6,413 bases of DNA from an uncultured Treponema sp. (GCA_905372345.1 CAJPPE010000096.1:1-6413); one strand, 5' to 3'. Shown: positions 1 to 6,413, numbered from the stretch's first letter. Numbers and translations are program-made. Notes: generated by a model from the letters alone, not told the origin.

Positions 1-63
1 TTTTTGTCGAAGTCCCTTCAATTTCGCATTTCGGTTTGCGTAAGGTTGTAACAAATTTAGGTT

Positions 64-1032
64 TTATAATAGAGGATTGATTAAATGGCAGGCCGTAAAG
101 TGCCCCTCTTCAGTTTCGATTAATTCGGGCGGAATTGATTTGCACTTTTCAAAAGCCTTTGGGCAGCGTTTATAAAAACGGCAGCCTTGAGGGGGATTGA
201 TTGCACTGCTTATTTCTCCATGGATATGAATACGCCGCGCCGACATAGGGGAATCTATATCGGTACTTGGGATTGCAGAAATTAGGGCTTGAGAATAAGG
301 ATGAAGCGGATTTTTATATAGATCGGCACTTTTTGCAAATTCCACAAGTTTCCCCGAATACATAACGCCGACCTTATCGGAAATATATTTTACTATAGAT
401 AAATCATGGGCAATAAATAGATAGGTCATTTTAAATTCTTTTTGAAGCCTTATCAATAAATTTATTATTTGAGCTTGAATTGAAACATCGAGGGAAGAAA
501 TAGGCTCATCACAAACTATGAAGTCGGGTTCCACTGCCAATGCCCTTGCAATTCCTATTCTTTGTCTTTGACCTCCCGAAAATTCATGCGGAAATCTATT
601 GGCATGTTCAGGCACAAGGCCTACGGTTTCAAGAAGAGAGTATACGCTATTTTCCCTTTCTTTTTTTGTTTTATATAAATTGTGAGCTTCCATCCCCTCC
701 GAAATAATTTGAGAAATTGTCATACGGGGATTAAAGGAAGCAAAAGGATCTTGCAAAATTATTTGCGCCCTCTTTTTAAAAGTATGCAGTTCGTTTTTTG
801 AAGCCGAGCCGATTTCGGTTCCGTCAAAAATTATTTTTCCGGCAGTAGGGCGGTAAAGGCCGAGGACGGTTCTCCCTAAAGTGGTTTTGCCGCAACCCGA
901 TTCACCTACAATGCCTACCGTTTCTCCTCGGTTTACCGTGAAGCTTACATCATCCACTGCATGTAAAATTTCTTTACGGCCCAGAGTAAAATATTTTTTT
1001 AAATTGCAAACTTCTAAAAGAGTATCAGCCAT
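64..1032 (-). CDS. oppF: Oligopeptide ABC transporter ATP-binding protein OppF
   Basis: Second cytoplasmic ATPase of an Opp-type peptide importer, 322 aa from the chosen start. Visible motifs are Walker A G43-ESGCGK-T50, Q-loop Q94, ABC signature FSGGQ at 151-155, Walker B ending D175-E176, D-loop SSLD at 179-182 and switch histidine H209. The C-terminal oligopeptide/dipeptide-type extension contains HPY (244-246), INPPQGC and four cysteines, C284, C290, C297 and C315, spaced CX5CX6CX17C. This pattern is known to bind a [4Fe-4S] cluster in some DppD-type ATPases; cluster binding here is inferred. The ATG at 1032 is preceded by AAGGA with a 7-nt spacer and overlaps the oppD stop by 8 bp (ATGGCTGA). 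An in-frame ATG at 1086 would add 18 unsupported residues. It is the last gene of the cluster. DppF is the alternative name; gene order and the OppB-like permease favour Opp. Confidence 0.95.
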   Translation of the reverse strand: MADTLLEVCNLKKYFTLGRKEILHAVDDVSFTVNRGETVGIVGESGCGKTTLGRTVLGLYRPTAGKIIFDGTEIGSASKNELHTFKKRAQIILQDPFASFNPRMTISQIISEGMEAHNLYKTKKERENSVYSLLETVGLVPEHANRFPHEFSGGQRQRIGIARALAVEPDFIVCDEPISSLDVSIQAQIINLLIRLQKEFKMTYLFIAHDLSIVKYISDKVGVMYSGKLVEFAKSADLYKNPLHPYSQALISAIPSTDIDSPMSARRIHIHGEISSAINPPQGCRFYKRCPKAFEKCKSIPPELIETEEGHFTACHLINPLL

Positions 1033-2023
1033 TGTTATTTCCTTTTGCAAATTCATGTTGAAGCCAGCAGGAAGTAAAGTGTTCATCGCTTACTTTCATT
1101 TCGGGAGGTTTATGCCTAAGGCAAACTTTCATACATTTTTCGCATCTGTCGGCAAAAGCACAACCGTCTGAAATAGAAAGCATATCGGGATGATTGCCCT
1201 CGAGTGAATAAAGCTTATTTTCTTTTAATTGATCTATTGAGGGAACGGCTGCAAGCAGGGCTTTTGTATACGGGTGTTGTGCGTTTTTAAAAATATCTTC
1301 TGCTCTTCCGCGTTCAATAATTTTTCCGGCATACATAACCTGAATGCGGTCTGCAATTTCGGCTGCAACTCCAAGATCATGCGTGATAAGCATTACGGCC
1401 GTCTTTGTTTCTTTTTGAATTTTTTGTATAAGTTCCAATATCTCGGCTTGAATTGTAACATCCAGTGCCGTTGTAGGTTCGTCGGCAACTAAAATTTTAG
1501 GGTTGCTTGCTAGGGCTATCGAGATTAAAACCCTCTGCCTCATGCCTCCTGAAAATTCATGAGGGTATTGCTTGAGTCTTTTTTCGGGATCAGGAATTTG
1601 AGCCAGCTCTAAAATTTTTATAGTTCGCTCTAAAGCTTCTTTTTTGCTCAACCTTTGATGAATTAAAATGCTTTCCATAACCTGCTTGCCTATCGGCATT
1701 GTAGGGTTTAAATATGTTAGAGGATCTTGAAAAATCATGGATATTTCATTTCCTCTTATGTGCTGCATTTCTTCTTCGGAATATTCCAAGATGTTTTTAT
1801 CTTCAAAAATAATTTGAGATTTTTCGTGTATGCGTGTTTTTTTTCCGGGGAGGAGTTTTAAAATTGAATGAGCCGTAACGCTTTTTCCGCAGCCGGACTC
1901 TCCGACAAGTACAAGAGTTTCATCCTCGTATAGATTAAATGAAATTCCATTTACGGCATAGATTGTTCCGCCGTAATTTTTGAAAGTAACAGCCAAATCT
2001 TTAACTTGTAAAATAGGTTTCAT
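1025..2023 (-). CDS. oppD: Oligopeptide ABC transporter ATP-binding protein OppD
   Basis: First cytoplasmic ATPase of the importer, 332 aa, the normal family length. It should pair with OppF to hydrolyse ATP and drive peptide uptake through OppB-OppC. Motifs: Walker A G41-ESGCGK-S48, Q-loop Q99, signature FSGGM at 157-161, Walker B ending D181-E182, D-loop TALD at 185-188, switch histidine H215. The C-terminal extension has HPYTKALLAAVP (250-261) and cysteines C288, C294, C301 and C319 with the same CX5CX6CX17C spacing as OppF, plus an extra C297 between the second and third. An iron-sulfur cluster is likely by family precedent but not shown. The start ATG overlaps the oppC stop in an ATGA (4 bp), with AAGGA 7 nt upstream, consistent with translational coupling. 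OppD and OppF share motifs but differ clearly in sequence, so this is the ordinary heterodimer rather than a recent duplication. Confidence 0.96.
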   Translation of the reverse strand: MKPILQVKDLAVTFKNYGGTIYAVNGISFNLYEDETLVLVGESGCGKSVTAHSILKLLPGKKTRIHEKSQIIFEDKNILEYSEEEMQHIRGNEISMIFQDPLTYLNPTMPIGKQVMESILIHQRLSKKEALERTIKILELAQIPDPEKRLKQYPHEFSGGMRQRVLISIALASNPKILVADEPTTALDVTIQAEILELIQKIQKETKTAVMLITHDLGVAAEIADRIQVMYAGKIIERGRAEDIFKNAQHPYTKALLAAVPSIDQLKENKLYSLEGNHPDMLSISDGCAFADRCEKCMKVCLRHKPPEMKVSDEHFTSCWLQHEFAKGNNNG

Positions 2024-2982
2024 TTGTACTTCCTTAAATGCGGATCCATTGCATCCCGTAAAGCATCTCCGATAATTTGTAATGATAAAATTGTCAGGCT
2101 TATAAAAAGGGCCGGAAAAAATAATTGGTAAGGATAAAAGAGCATTGTCTTTTGTGCCTCTGATGCCAACACTCCCCAGCTGGTATATGGCGGCTGAATT
2201 CCTAAGCCGATATAGGACAAAAAAGCTTCTCCAAAAATAAATGAAGGAATATCAAAGGTTAAGGCTATTATCATAATGCTAACAGTGTTGGGAAGTAAAT
2301 GTTTTATTATAATTTTAAATGAACCTGTGCCCAAGGCCTGTGCTGCCAAAATAAAATCCTGATTTTTTATCTGTAAGACTTGACCGCGCACAAGCCGTGC
2401 AGTAAAGCACCAGCCTGTAATTGTCATTGCGATGATAATCGAAAAAAATCCTTTACCGAAAATAAGAGAAATTAAAATAGCGGTAATTAAATAAGGAATA
2501 CTTGAAAGTATTTCGACTATGCGCATCATTATAGTATCGGTTCTTCCGCCTGAGTATGCCGAGAGACCTCCATAAATTAAACCGATGCTCATGTCGATTG
2601 CAGCTCCTATAATTGCAATTATAAGAGAAACCCTGCCGCCCTTACAGACCCTTGTAAATATATCCCGCCCTAATTCATCCGTTCCAAAAAAATGAGAAAA
2701 AGAAGGGCTTAAATTTTTTTCTTTTAAGTTTCCGTCATCGGCTGACCGGCCGCTTAAAATCGGGCCGAATGAACATATCAAAATAATTAATCCCAAGACT
2801 GCACAAGAAAAAAGAGCTCTCCTGCTTTTTTTAAATCTCCGTCTTACATCCTCCCAAAAGCCTATACTGACCCTTGTTGTTTGAAGCGCCTTTTTTGTTC
2901 TTATAACGGGTTCAAAATCAGATGGACTTAAATTTAATTCTTTAACCGGCTCATCATAGCTTGCAATTTTTTTTTCATTCAT
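2020..2982 (-). CDS. oppC: Oligopeptide ABC transporter permease OppC
   Basis: Inner-membrane permease of 320 aa that pairs with OppB to form the translocation channel. It has a cytoplasmic N-terminal tail of about 55 residues, rich in charge, containing LSPSDFEPV (18-26), a style typical of OppC N-terminal regions. A first membrane segment follows (about 56-76), then the family-typical GTDELGRD (100-107) and further hydrophobic segments at about 117-140, 160-190, 232-256 and 284-305. The EAA loop that docks the ATPase is visible at about 213-232 (AAQALG, then H228-LLP). The C-terminus (GDALRDAMDP, 305-314) is also typical. The start is 2 bp after the oppB stop. Its Shine-Dalgarno GAGG lies inside the last codons of oppB with a 10-nt spacer, so translation is probably coupled. 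Opp rather than Dpp is favoured by the N-terminal tail and the partner permease; the transported peptides cannot be predicted. Confidence 0.95.
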   Translation of the reverse strand: MNEKKIASYDEPVKELNLSPSDFEPVIRTKKALQTTRVSIGFWEDVRRRFKKSRRALFSCAVLGLIILICSFGPILSGRSADDGNLKEKNLSPSFSHFFGTDELGRDIFTRVCKGGRVSLIIAIIGAAIDMSIGLIYGGLSAYSGGRTDTIMMRIVEILSSIPYLITAILISLIFGKGFFSIIIAMTITGWCFTARLVRGQVLQIKNQDFILAAQALGTGSFKIIIKHLLPNTVSIMIIALTFDIPSFIFGEAFLSYIGLGIQPPYTSWGVLASEAQKTMLFYPYQLFFPALFISLTILSLQIIGDALRDAMDPHLRKYK

Positions 2983-2984
2983 TT

Positions 2985-3926
2985 TTAAAGAACCTCATTT
3001 TTTGCTTGCACTTTAATTCTCGGGTCGAGCAAGTTATAAGCTATGTCTACTATAATGAGAGATGCTACATATAAAAAAGAAATAAAAATAGTTTGACCCA
3101 TTACCATCGTATAATCTCTTTCTGAAATTGAACGTACAAAATAGGAACCCAGTCCGGGAACCGAAAAAATATTTTCGATTATAAAAGTACCCGTGAAGGT
3201 AAAGGCTATTTGAGGGCCGAGCATAGTTATGATCGGTAAAAAAGCGTTCCGTAAAATATGGCTTTTTATAATTCTTACCTTTGAGGCTCCCTTTGCTCTT
3301 GCGGTTAAAATATAATCTTGATTTATAATATCCAAATAATTGGATCGCATATAGCGGGAATATTTTGCAATTGGGCCTATAGCCAAGGCTAAAGAAGGCA
3401 GGACTGTATATTTAAAACTTCCCCAGCCTGTAATCGGAAGAAGATTATGTTTGATGCCGAAAAAGTATTGCAGCATCTGTCCAATAACAAAACTTGGAAT
3501 AGATATTCCTATAACTGCGATTAGGATAACGGCATAATCGAATTTTTTTCCGCGTTTAGCGGCTGATAATATACCTAAACTTAAACCAACTGAAACGCCG
3601 AAAAATAAGGCTTGGAGTCCCAGTCTTGCAGAAATAGGTGCGTGGGTTTTTATTACATCAGTAACAAGTCTTCCTCGGTAATAAAGCGAGGTTCCTAAAT
3701 CGCCCTTAACTAAAAGATTTTTCCAAAAAACTATGTATTGAGTAAAAAGAGATTTGTCGTATCCATATTGAGAATAAAGCTCGGTTCGTCTTTCTCCAGG
3801 TAAATTCTCAGCTATGGTTTCAATGGGATTGCCCGGAATAATATGCACTAAAAAAAAGGTAATACTTGCAACGATGAACATTGTAAGAATACCGTATAAA
3901 ATCCTCTTTAAAATAAAGTTAAGCAT
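2985..3926 (-). CDS. oppB: Oligopeptide ABC transporter permease OppB
   Basis: Inner-membrane permease of 313 aa and first gene of the importer operon. The start is the classical family N-terminus (MLNFILKRIL), running straight into membrane segment 1 (about 9-30). The extracytoplasmic region holds GDLGTSLYYRGR (75-86) followed by APISARLGLQAL, an OppB-like arrangement rather than DppB-like. Other hydrophobic segments are at about 103-122, 131-155, 175-187, 231-252 and 276-299. The ATPase-docking EAA loop is TARAKG (208-213) through H223-IL. The C-terminus ends in LLDPRIKV (299-306), also typical. No good Shine-Dalgarno sits at normal distance: the nearest is AAAAGG 13 nt upstream, lying inside an inverted repeat (3940-3965). 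No binding-protein gene precedes oppB; the upstream neighbour is a chemoreceptor 81 bp away on the same strand. The family call is secure; Opp versus Dpp rests on sequence style. Confidence 0.95.
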   Translation of the reverse strand: MLNFILKRILYGILTMFIVASITFFLVHIIPGNPIETIAENLPGERRTELYSQYGYDKSLFTQYIVFWKNLLVKGDLGTSLYYRGRLVTDVIKTHAPISARLGLQALFFGVSVGLSLGILSAAKRGKKFDYAVILIAVIGISIPSFVIGQMLQYFFGIKHNLLPITGWGSFKYTVLPSLALAIGPIAKYSRYMRSNYLDIINQDYILTARAKGASKVRIIKSHILRNAFLPIITMLGPQIAFTFTGTFIIENIFSVPGLGSYFVRSISERDYTMVMGQTIFISFLYVASLIIVDIAYNLLDPRIKVQAKNEVL

Positions 3927-3939
3927 ATTGTAAACCGAG

Positions 3940-3965
3940 CCTTTTGTTAAACTTATGACAAAAGG
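3940..3965 (-). promoter_or_regulatory. Inverted repeat in the oppB leader, covering the likely ribosome-binding site
   Basis: Perfect 8-bp arms CCTTTTGT (3965-3958) and ACAAAAGG (3947-3940) flank a 10-nt loop. The downstream arm contains AAAAGG, the only Shine-Dalgarno-like sequence before oppB, ending 13 nt before its ATG. As RNA it could form a hairpin hiding the ribosome-binding site; as DNA it could be an operator. There is no U-tract after it, so it does not look like an intrinsic terminator. The repeat is seen directly; its function is inferred. Confidence 0.45.
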
Positions 3966-3974
3966 ATACCATAA

Positions 3975-3987
3975 ATTTTATATAATA
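3975..3987 (-). promoter_or_regulatory. Possible -10 region for oppBCDF
   Basis: In the 81-bp gap the minus strand reads TATTATATAAAAT, offering overlapping hexamers TATTAT, TATAAA and TAAAAT, each 5/6 matches to TATAAT. A start about 7 nt downstream would put the 3940-3965 inverted repeat at the 5' end of the transcript. No hexamer resembling TTGACA lies 16-18 nt upstream, so this may be only an AT-rich patch. The operon might instead be read from the receptor promoter. Confidence 0.2.
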
Positions 3988-4007
3988 GGAAGAGGTTAAG
4001 TGTTCCG

Positions 4008-6242
4008 TTATATTTTGAATTTGCCGACCTCTTCTGCAAGGGCTTCAATATTCATTTTATTTTTTTGTGAAATACCCTTTACTTCGGAACAGGAAGTTTG
4101 TATTTGGTCTGTACCTGCCGACATTTCTTGGATGCTGTCATTTATAATCTGTGTTAATCCTTCAAGCCGATTCATTTCTTTTACGGCATCTTCACCGGCC
4201 TTTAGCATTTCGGCAGAGCCTGATTGAACTTCCAGTGTGATATTATTTATATCATGTATAGCCGACAGCACCTCGTTACTTCCGTTTTCTTGTTCGTTCA
4301 TTGCAGTCATAACGCTGCTGCTCATTGATTTTACATTTTCAGCAAGGCTAAAAATTGCATTAAATTTTTCTTCTACGGTTTTTGAAGATTTTGCTAATGT
4401 TTCAATTTCTTCTGAGAATTTCTTAAGAGCAGAAGAAATTGATTTTCCTTGAAGACTTGATTCTTCGGCTAATTTTCTAATTTCATCCGCAACTACTGCA
4501 AAGCCTCTTCCTGCTTCTCCGGCATGGGCAGCTTCAATTGCAGCGTTCATGGCCAATAGGTTTGTTTGACTTGCAATGTGCTGAATGACATTTGAAGCTT
4601 CAATCAAGCTGCCTGACTCTTCTGCAATTTTTTGTGTAACAGAATTTGAAAGGTGAAGAGCATCCTTACCGTAGACTGTTGCATCTGCCAACTCTTTAAT
4701 TGCCGAATCGCTTTGATCCAATATTTTTGTAACTGAAGAAATATTAGCAACCATTTCTTCGATTGAAGAAGAAGATTGTGAAACATTTGCGGCTTGACTT
4801 TCAATACGGCCGTCTAACTGTTTTATTGTTTGAAGAATTTGTTCGACATTTGCCGTAGCTTCGCTCACGCTTGCCGATTGAGATTCAGCTTGGTCTTTTA
4901 CCTTTAAAATATTTTTACTTATTTGGCCTATTGAACTTGCGGTTTCAAAAACGTTTACCGCAAGAGTTTCTCCTGTCTTTTGCATATCCAAAGTACTGTT
5001 CGCAACATTCCTTATCGTAAAGCCTATCTTTTCTATTGTTTGATTAAATGAATGAGATAGATCTGAAATTTCATCCTTACCTTTTTCCTCTAAACGAGCT
5101 GTCAAGTCTCCATCTCCTTGAGCAATATTTCTGAGAGCTTTAACTACGTTTGAAATTCTCTTTGTGATTCCGTTTATTATAAATGTTAGAATGATTATTG
5201 ATGCAATAAAGCCTGTCAATAAAATTATGGAAACAAGTTTAATTAAGTTTGTACTTTCTTCATAGATTTCTTTTTCGGGTATTGAAGTGCCTACAAACCA
5301 TACTTCATTTGTACGGCCTATTTTGACAGGCGTAAATACTTCAAGATGTTTATTTCCGTTTATTTGAGTTTCAATTAAAAATGGAGTAAGAGACCTCTTT
5401 GCATCAAAAAAATAATCTGCTATTTCTTTATTTTCAAATTCGGGAAGAGTTTTTGATATTAGGTTTTTATCTTTATGTGCAAGAACTGTGCCTTTAGCTG
5501 AAATAAGAATTGCATAACCGGATTTAAAGAAAACTTCTTTTGAAAGGTTTTCCTGCATATAATCAAGGGAGTAGTCAATCCCTGCTACACCTAACACTTT
5601 TCCTGTATTATTACGTATTGGAATTGCACAGCCTGCAACATAGACCATTTTTCCTTGCAGCTCATAATTATTGGGTTCAATCAAAATACCTTGAGGAGAA
5701 GATTTAGGTTTTTCATACCAAAAGCTGCCTGCATAGCCGGTTAATGGTGTCATTGAGATTTTTCCGTTTATCTTTGTCCAATACGGAATAAATCTTCCTG
5801 TTTCATCATGACCTTCAGTATTTTTAAATTTATAATCAAGCTCATCTAGGGCATTAGGTTCCCAAACTGTCCATACATCTATAAATTGTTCGGAATCCTT
5901 TAGAATTTTTTTTTGTAAGCTATTGAAATAAAATCTTCTGATTTCAGGCGGAATATCAGAGAAAGATTCAAATGTTTTTGCTAAAGTTTTATTTGTATCA
6001 TAAACATTTTTTATAACCGTTTCGACATAGGAGCTAAGATTTTTGCTGGAATCATATAGCTTTGCGACAGCGTTTCGTTTTGAAGTCTCACTCAATTTTT
6101 TTACCAGAACTATACTTGTAAGAATAATAAAGACAGATAGAACCGAGATTAATGCTGTTATAATTTTTGTTCTTATAGTTAATACCTTAGAACCTTCTTC
6201 TCCCTTAGTTTTGCGGACTTCTTTCCTTTTAGCTTCATCCAT
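4008..6242 (-). CDS. Methyl-accepting chemotaxis protein with dCache sensor domain
   Basis: Transmembrane chemoreceptor, 744 aa from the chosen start. A basic cytoplasmic N-terminus (1-26) leads to membrane segment 1 (about 27-47), a periplasmic sensor (about 48-334), membrane segment 2 (about 335-357), HAMP (about 358-410) and a long signalling hairpin (about 411-744). The sensor looks like dCache: GRFIPYW (149-155), SFWYEKPK (173-180), then PI...[13 protein letters not shown] (208-226). The hairpin tip that contacts CheA/CheW is clear ([14 protein letters not shown] at 559-572, [21 protein letters not shown] at 575-595, tip near E576). SSSIEEMVA (491-499) fits the methylation-site consensus. 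Each arm from the tip is roughly 24 heptads, which suggests a long (44H/48H-like) class. It ends GKFKI without an NWETF-type CheR/CheB tether. The ATG at 6242 is preferred over an in-frame TTG at 6257, because that TTG overlaps the GGAG ribosome-binding site. The ligand is unknown. Confidence 0.95.
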   Translation of the reverse strand: MDEAKRKEVRKTKGEEGSKVLTIRTKIITALISVLSVFIILTSIVLVKKLSETSKRNAVAKLYDSSKNLSSYVETVIKNVYDTNKTLAKTFESFSDIPPEIRRFYFNSLQKKILKDSEQFIDVWTVWEPNALDELDYKFKNTEGHDETGRFIPYWTKINGKISMTPLTGYAGSFWYEKPKSSPQGILIEPNNYELQGKMVYVAGCAIPIRNNTGKVLGVAGIDYSLDYMQENLSKEVFFKSGYAILISAKGTVLAHKDKNLISKTLPEFENKEIADYFFDAKRSLTPFLIETQINGNKHLEVFTPVKIGRTNEVWFVGTSIPEKEIYEESTNLIKLVSIILLTGFIASIIILTFIINGITKRISNVVKALRNIAQGDGDLTARLEEKGKDEISDLSHSFNQTIEKIGFTIRNVANSTLDMQKTGETLAVNVFETASSIGQISKNILKVKDQAESQSASVSEATANVEQILQTIKQLDGRIESQAANVSQSSSSIEEMVANISSVTKILDQSDSAIKELADATVYGKDALHLSNSVTQKIAEESGSLIEASNVIQHIASQTNLLAMNAAIEAAHAGEAGRGFAVVADEIRKLAEESSLQGKSISSALKKFSEEIETLAKSSKTVEEKFNAIFSLAENVKSMSSSVMTAMNEQENGSNEVLSAIHDINNITLEVQSGSAEMLKAGEDAVKEMNRLEGLTQIINDSIQEMSAGTDQIQTSCSEVKGISQKNKMNIEALAEEVGKFKI

Positions 6243-6251
6243 AAATTTATT

Positions 6252-6255
6252 CTCC
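6252..6255 (-). promoter_or_regulatory. Ribosome-binding site fixing the chemoreceptor start
   Basis: GGAG lies 9 nt upstream of the ATG at 6242. A longer in-frame reading begins at TTG (6257-6255), which shares its last base with this GGAG. A start at the TTG would therefore place the ribosome-binding site inside the coding region, so the ATG five codons later is the better start. Confidence 0.75.
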
Positions 6256-6313
6256 AAAAGTATGATTAAAACGAATTAAATAATTGAAATGTGCTTTGAG
6301 GACTTTAAAGAGT

Positions 6314-6365
6314 TAGTATTTTATTCTATTAGAATGATCTTTTATGCTTAAAGAATAAAATACTA
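6314..6365. repeat. Perfect 14-bp inverted repeat upstream of the chemoreceptor
   Basis: On the plus strand TAGTATTTTATTCT (6314-6327) is matched exactly in reverse complement by AGAATAAAATACTA (6352-6365), with a 24-nt spacer. The spacer holds a second AGAAT (6331-6335) that can pair with the end of the first arm, giving an alternative short hairpin. The arms are AT-rich with three G/C pairs, and no T-run follows on either strand, so a Rho-independent terminator is unlikely. The position beside possible promoters in both directions suggests an operator for a dimeric regulator; that role is inferred. Confidence 0.6.
6323..6351 (-). promoter_or_regulatory. Candidate promoter of the chemoreceptor gene
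   Basis: On the minus strand TTAAGC (6351-6346, 3/6 to the -35 consensus) is followed after 17 nt by TAGAAT (6328-6323, 5/6 to the -10 consensus). The -10 falls mostly within one arm of the 6314-6365 inverted repeat. This would leave a leader of roughly 70 nt before the ATG at 6242. I found no sigma-28-like GCCGATAA motif. The -35 is weak and many AT-rich sequences would match, so confidence is low. Confidence 0.3.
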
Positions 6366-6409
6366 TTCAAACAATATCAGCACACATTTATATTGAAAGT
6401 AATTGGGAG
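6366..6409 (+). promoter_or_regulatory. Candidate divergent promoter and ribosome-binding site for a gene beyond the right edge
   Basis: On the plus strand TTCAAA (6366-6371, 4/6 to the -35 consensus) is followed after 17 nt by TATATT (6389-6394, 5/6 to the -10 consensus). A Shine-Dalgarno-like GGGAG is at 6405-6409, four bases before the window ends. A start codon just outside the window would complete a divergent gene with a very short leader. The -35 begins immediately after the 14-bp inverted repeat. The start codon is not in the window, so the gene itself is inferred. Confidence 0.3.
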
Positions 6410-6413
6410 TTTA

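Noticed and set aside
7..21. Possible terminator after oppF (TCGAAG / CTTCAA, 3-nt loop)
   Set aside because: On the oppF strand the short stem, with one G-U pair, is followed by CAAAAA rather than a U-tract. The true terminator may lie beyond the left edge.
25..40. Small stem CGCA/TGCG with an 8-nt loop downstream of oppF
   Set aside because: Four base pairs is within chance expectation and no U-tract follows.
1033..1086. Extended oppF N-terminus beginning at the ATG at 1086
   Set aside because: The 18 extra residues lie inside oppD and do not resemble an ABC ATPase N-terminus. The ATG at 1032 has a well-placed AAGGA.
881..1171. Plus-strand open frame of 96 codons
   Set aside because: It lies wholly antisense to oppF and oppD, which have all their family motifs. 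Its translation has no recognisable features.
64..3926. Nickel (Nik) or glutathione/other peptide-family transporter identity
   Set aside because: The permease middle regions, the OppC N-terminal tail and the B-C-D-F order fit Opp best. Without the binding protein the substrate cannot be settled, so only the general oligopeptide call is made.
4000..4452. Two plus-strand open frames over the 3' end of the receptor gene
   Set aside because: Both are antisense to conserved signalling-hairpin sequence and show no family features of their own.
4604..4804. Minus-strand open frame of 66 codons inside the receptor gene
   Set aside because: It is an out-of-frame shadow of the receptor's coiled-coil region, where repeated Gln/Ser/Glu codons keep other frames open.
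6043..6279. Plus-strand open frame of 78 codons over the receptor N-terminus
   Set aside because: It is antisense to the hydrophobic first membrane segment, which produces a spuriously hydrophobic product; I see no supporting ribosome-binding site or domain.
1..6413. A novel defence, mobile or biosynthetic system
   Set aside because: All long frames on the minus strand belong to well-known families and are intact. No transposase, integrase, repeats of CRISPR type, toxin-antitoxin pair or unexplained gene is visible.

Overview
The window is about 6.4 kb of AT-rich bacterial DNA, by eye in the mid-to-upper 30s % G+C. Every gene I can support lies on the minus strand, so the biological order runs from high coordinates to low. 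The coding style, tight gene packing, and a long dCache-type chemoreceptor beside an Opp/Dpp peptide importer suggest a host-associated spirochaete such as an oral-type Treponema. That placement is inferred from protein style only; nothing in the window proves the taxon.

Layout in transcription order. (1) 6243-6413 is an upstream intergenic region. It holds a perfect 14-bp inverted repeat (6314-6327 / 6352-6365), a candidate minus-strand promoter overlapping it, and a candidate plus-strand promoter plus Shine-Dalgarno site at the right edge. A divergent gene may therefore begin just beyond the window. (2) 4008-6242 encodes a complete transmembrane methyl-accepting chemotaxis protein of 744 aa, with a periplasmic dCache sensor, HAMP domain and long signalling hairpin. 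(3) 3927-4007 is an 81-bp gap with an 8-bp inverted repeat whose distal arm contains the only Shine-Dalgarno-like sequence before the next gene. (4) 64-3926 is a four-gene oppB-oppC-oppD-oppF cluster with junctions of +2, -4 and -8 bp, surely one operon. (5) 1-63 is downstream sequence with no gene and no convincing terminator.

Together oppBCDF encode the two membrane permeases and two ATPases of an oligopeptide importer. No substrate-binding protein (OppA) is encoded in the window, so it must lie beyond the left edge or elsewhere in the genome. The receptor would sense an extracytoplasmic signal and pass it to CheA/CheW. Its position upstream of the importer raises the possibility that sensing and uptake of a related nutrient are linked, but the receptor lacks the arginine of the canonical amino-acid-binding dCache motif, so no ligand can be assigned.

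I see no mobile element, CRISPR array, tRNA or rRNA, and no clearly novel multi-gene system. The points most worth a second look are the two non-coding inverted repeats, the possible divergent promoter, the missing binding protein, and two start-site corrections (receptor and oppF).
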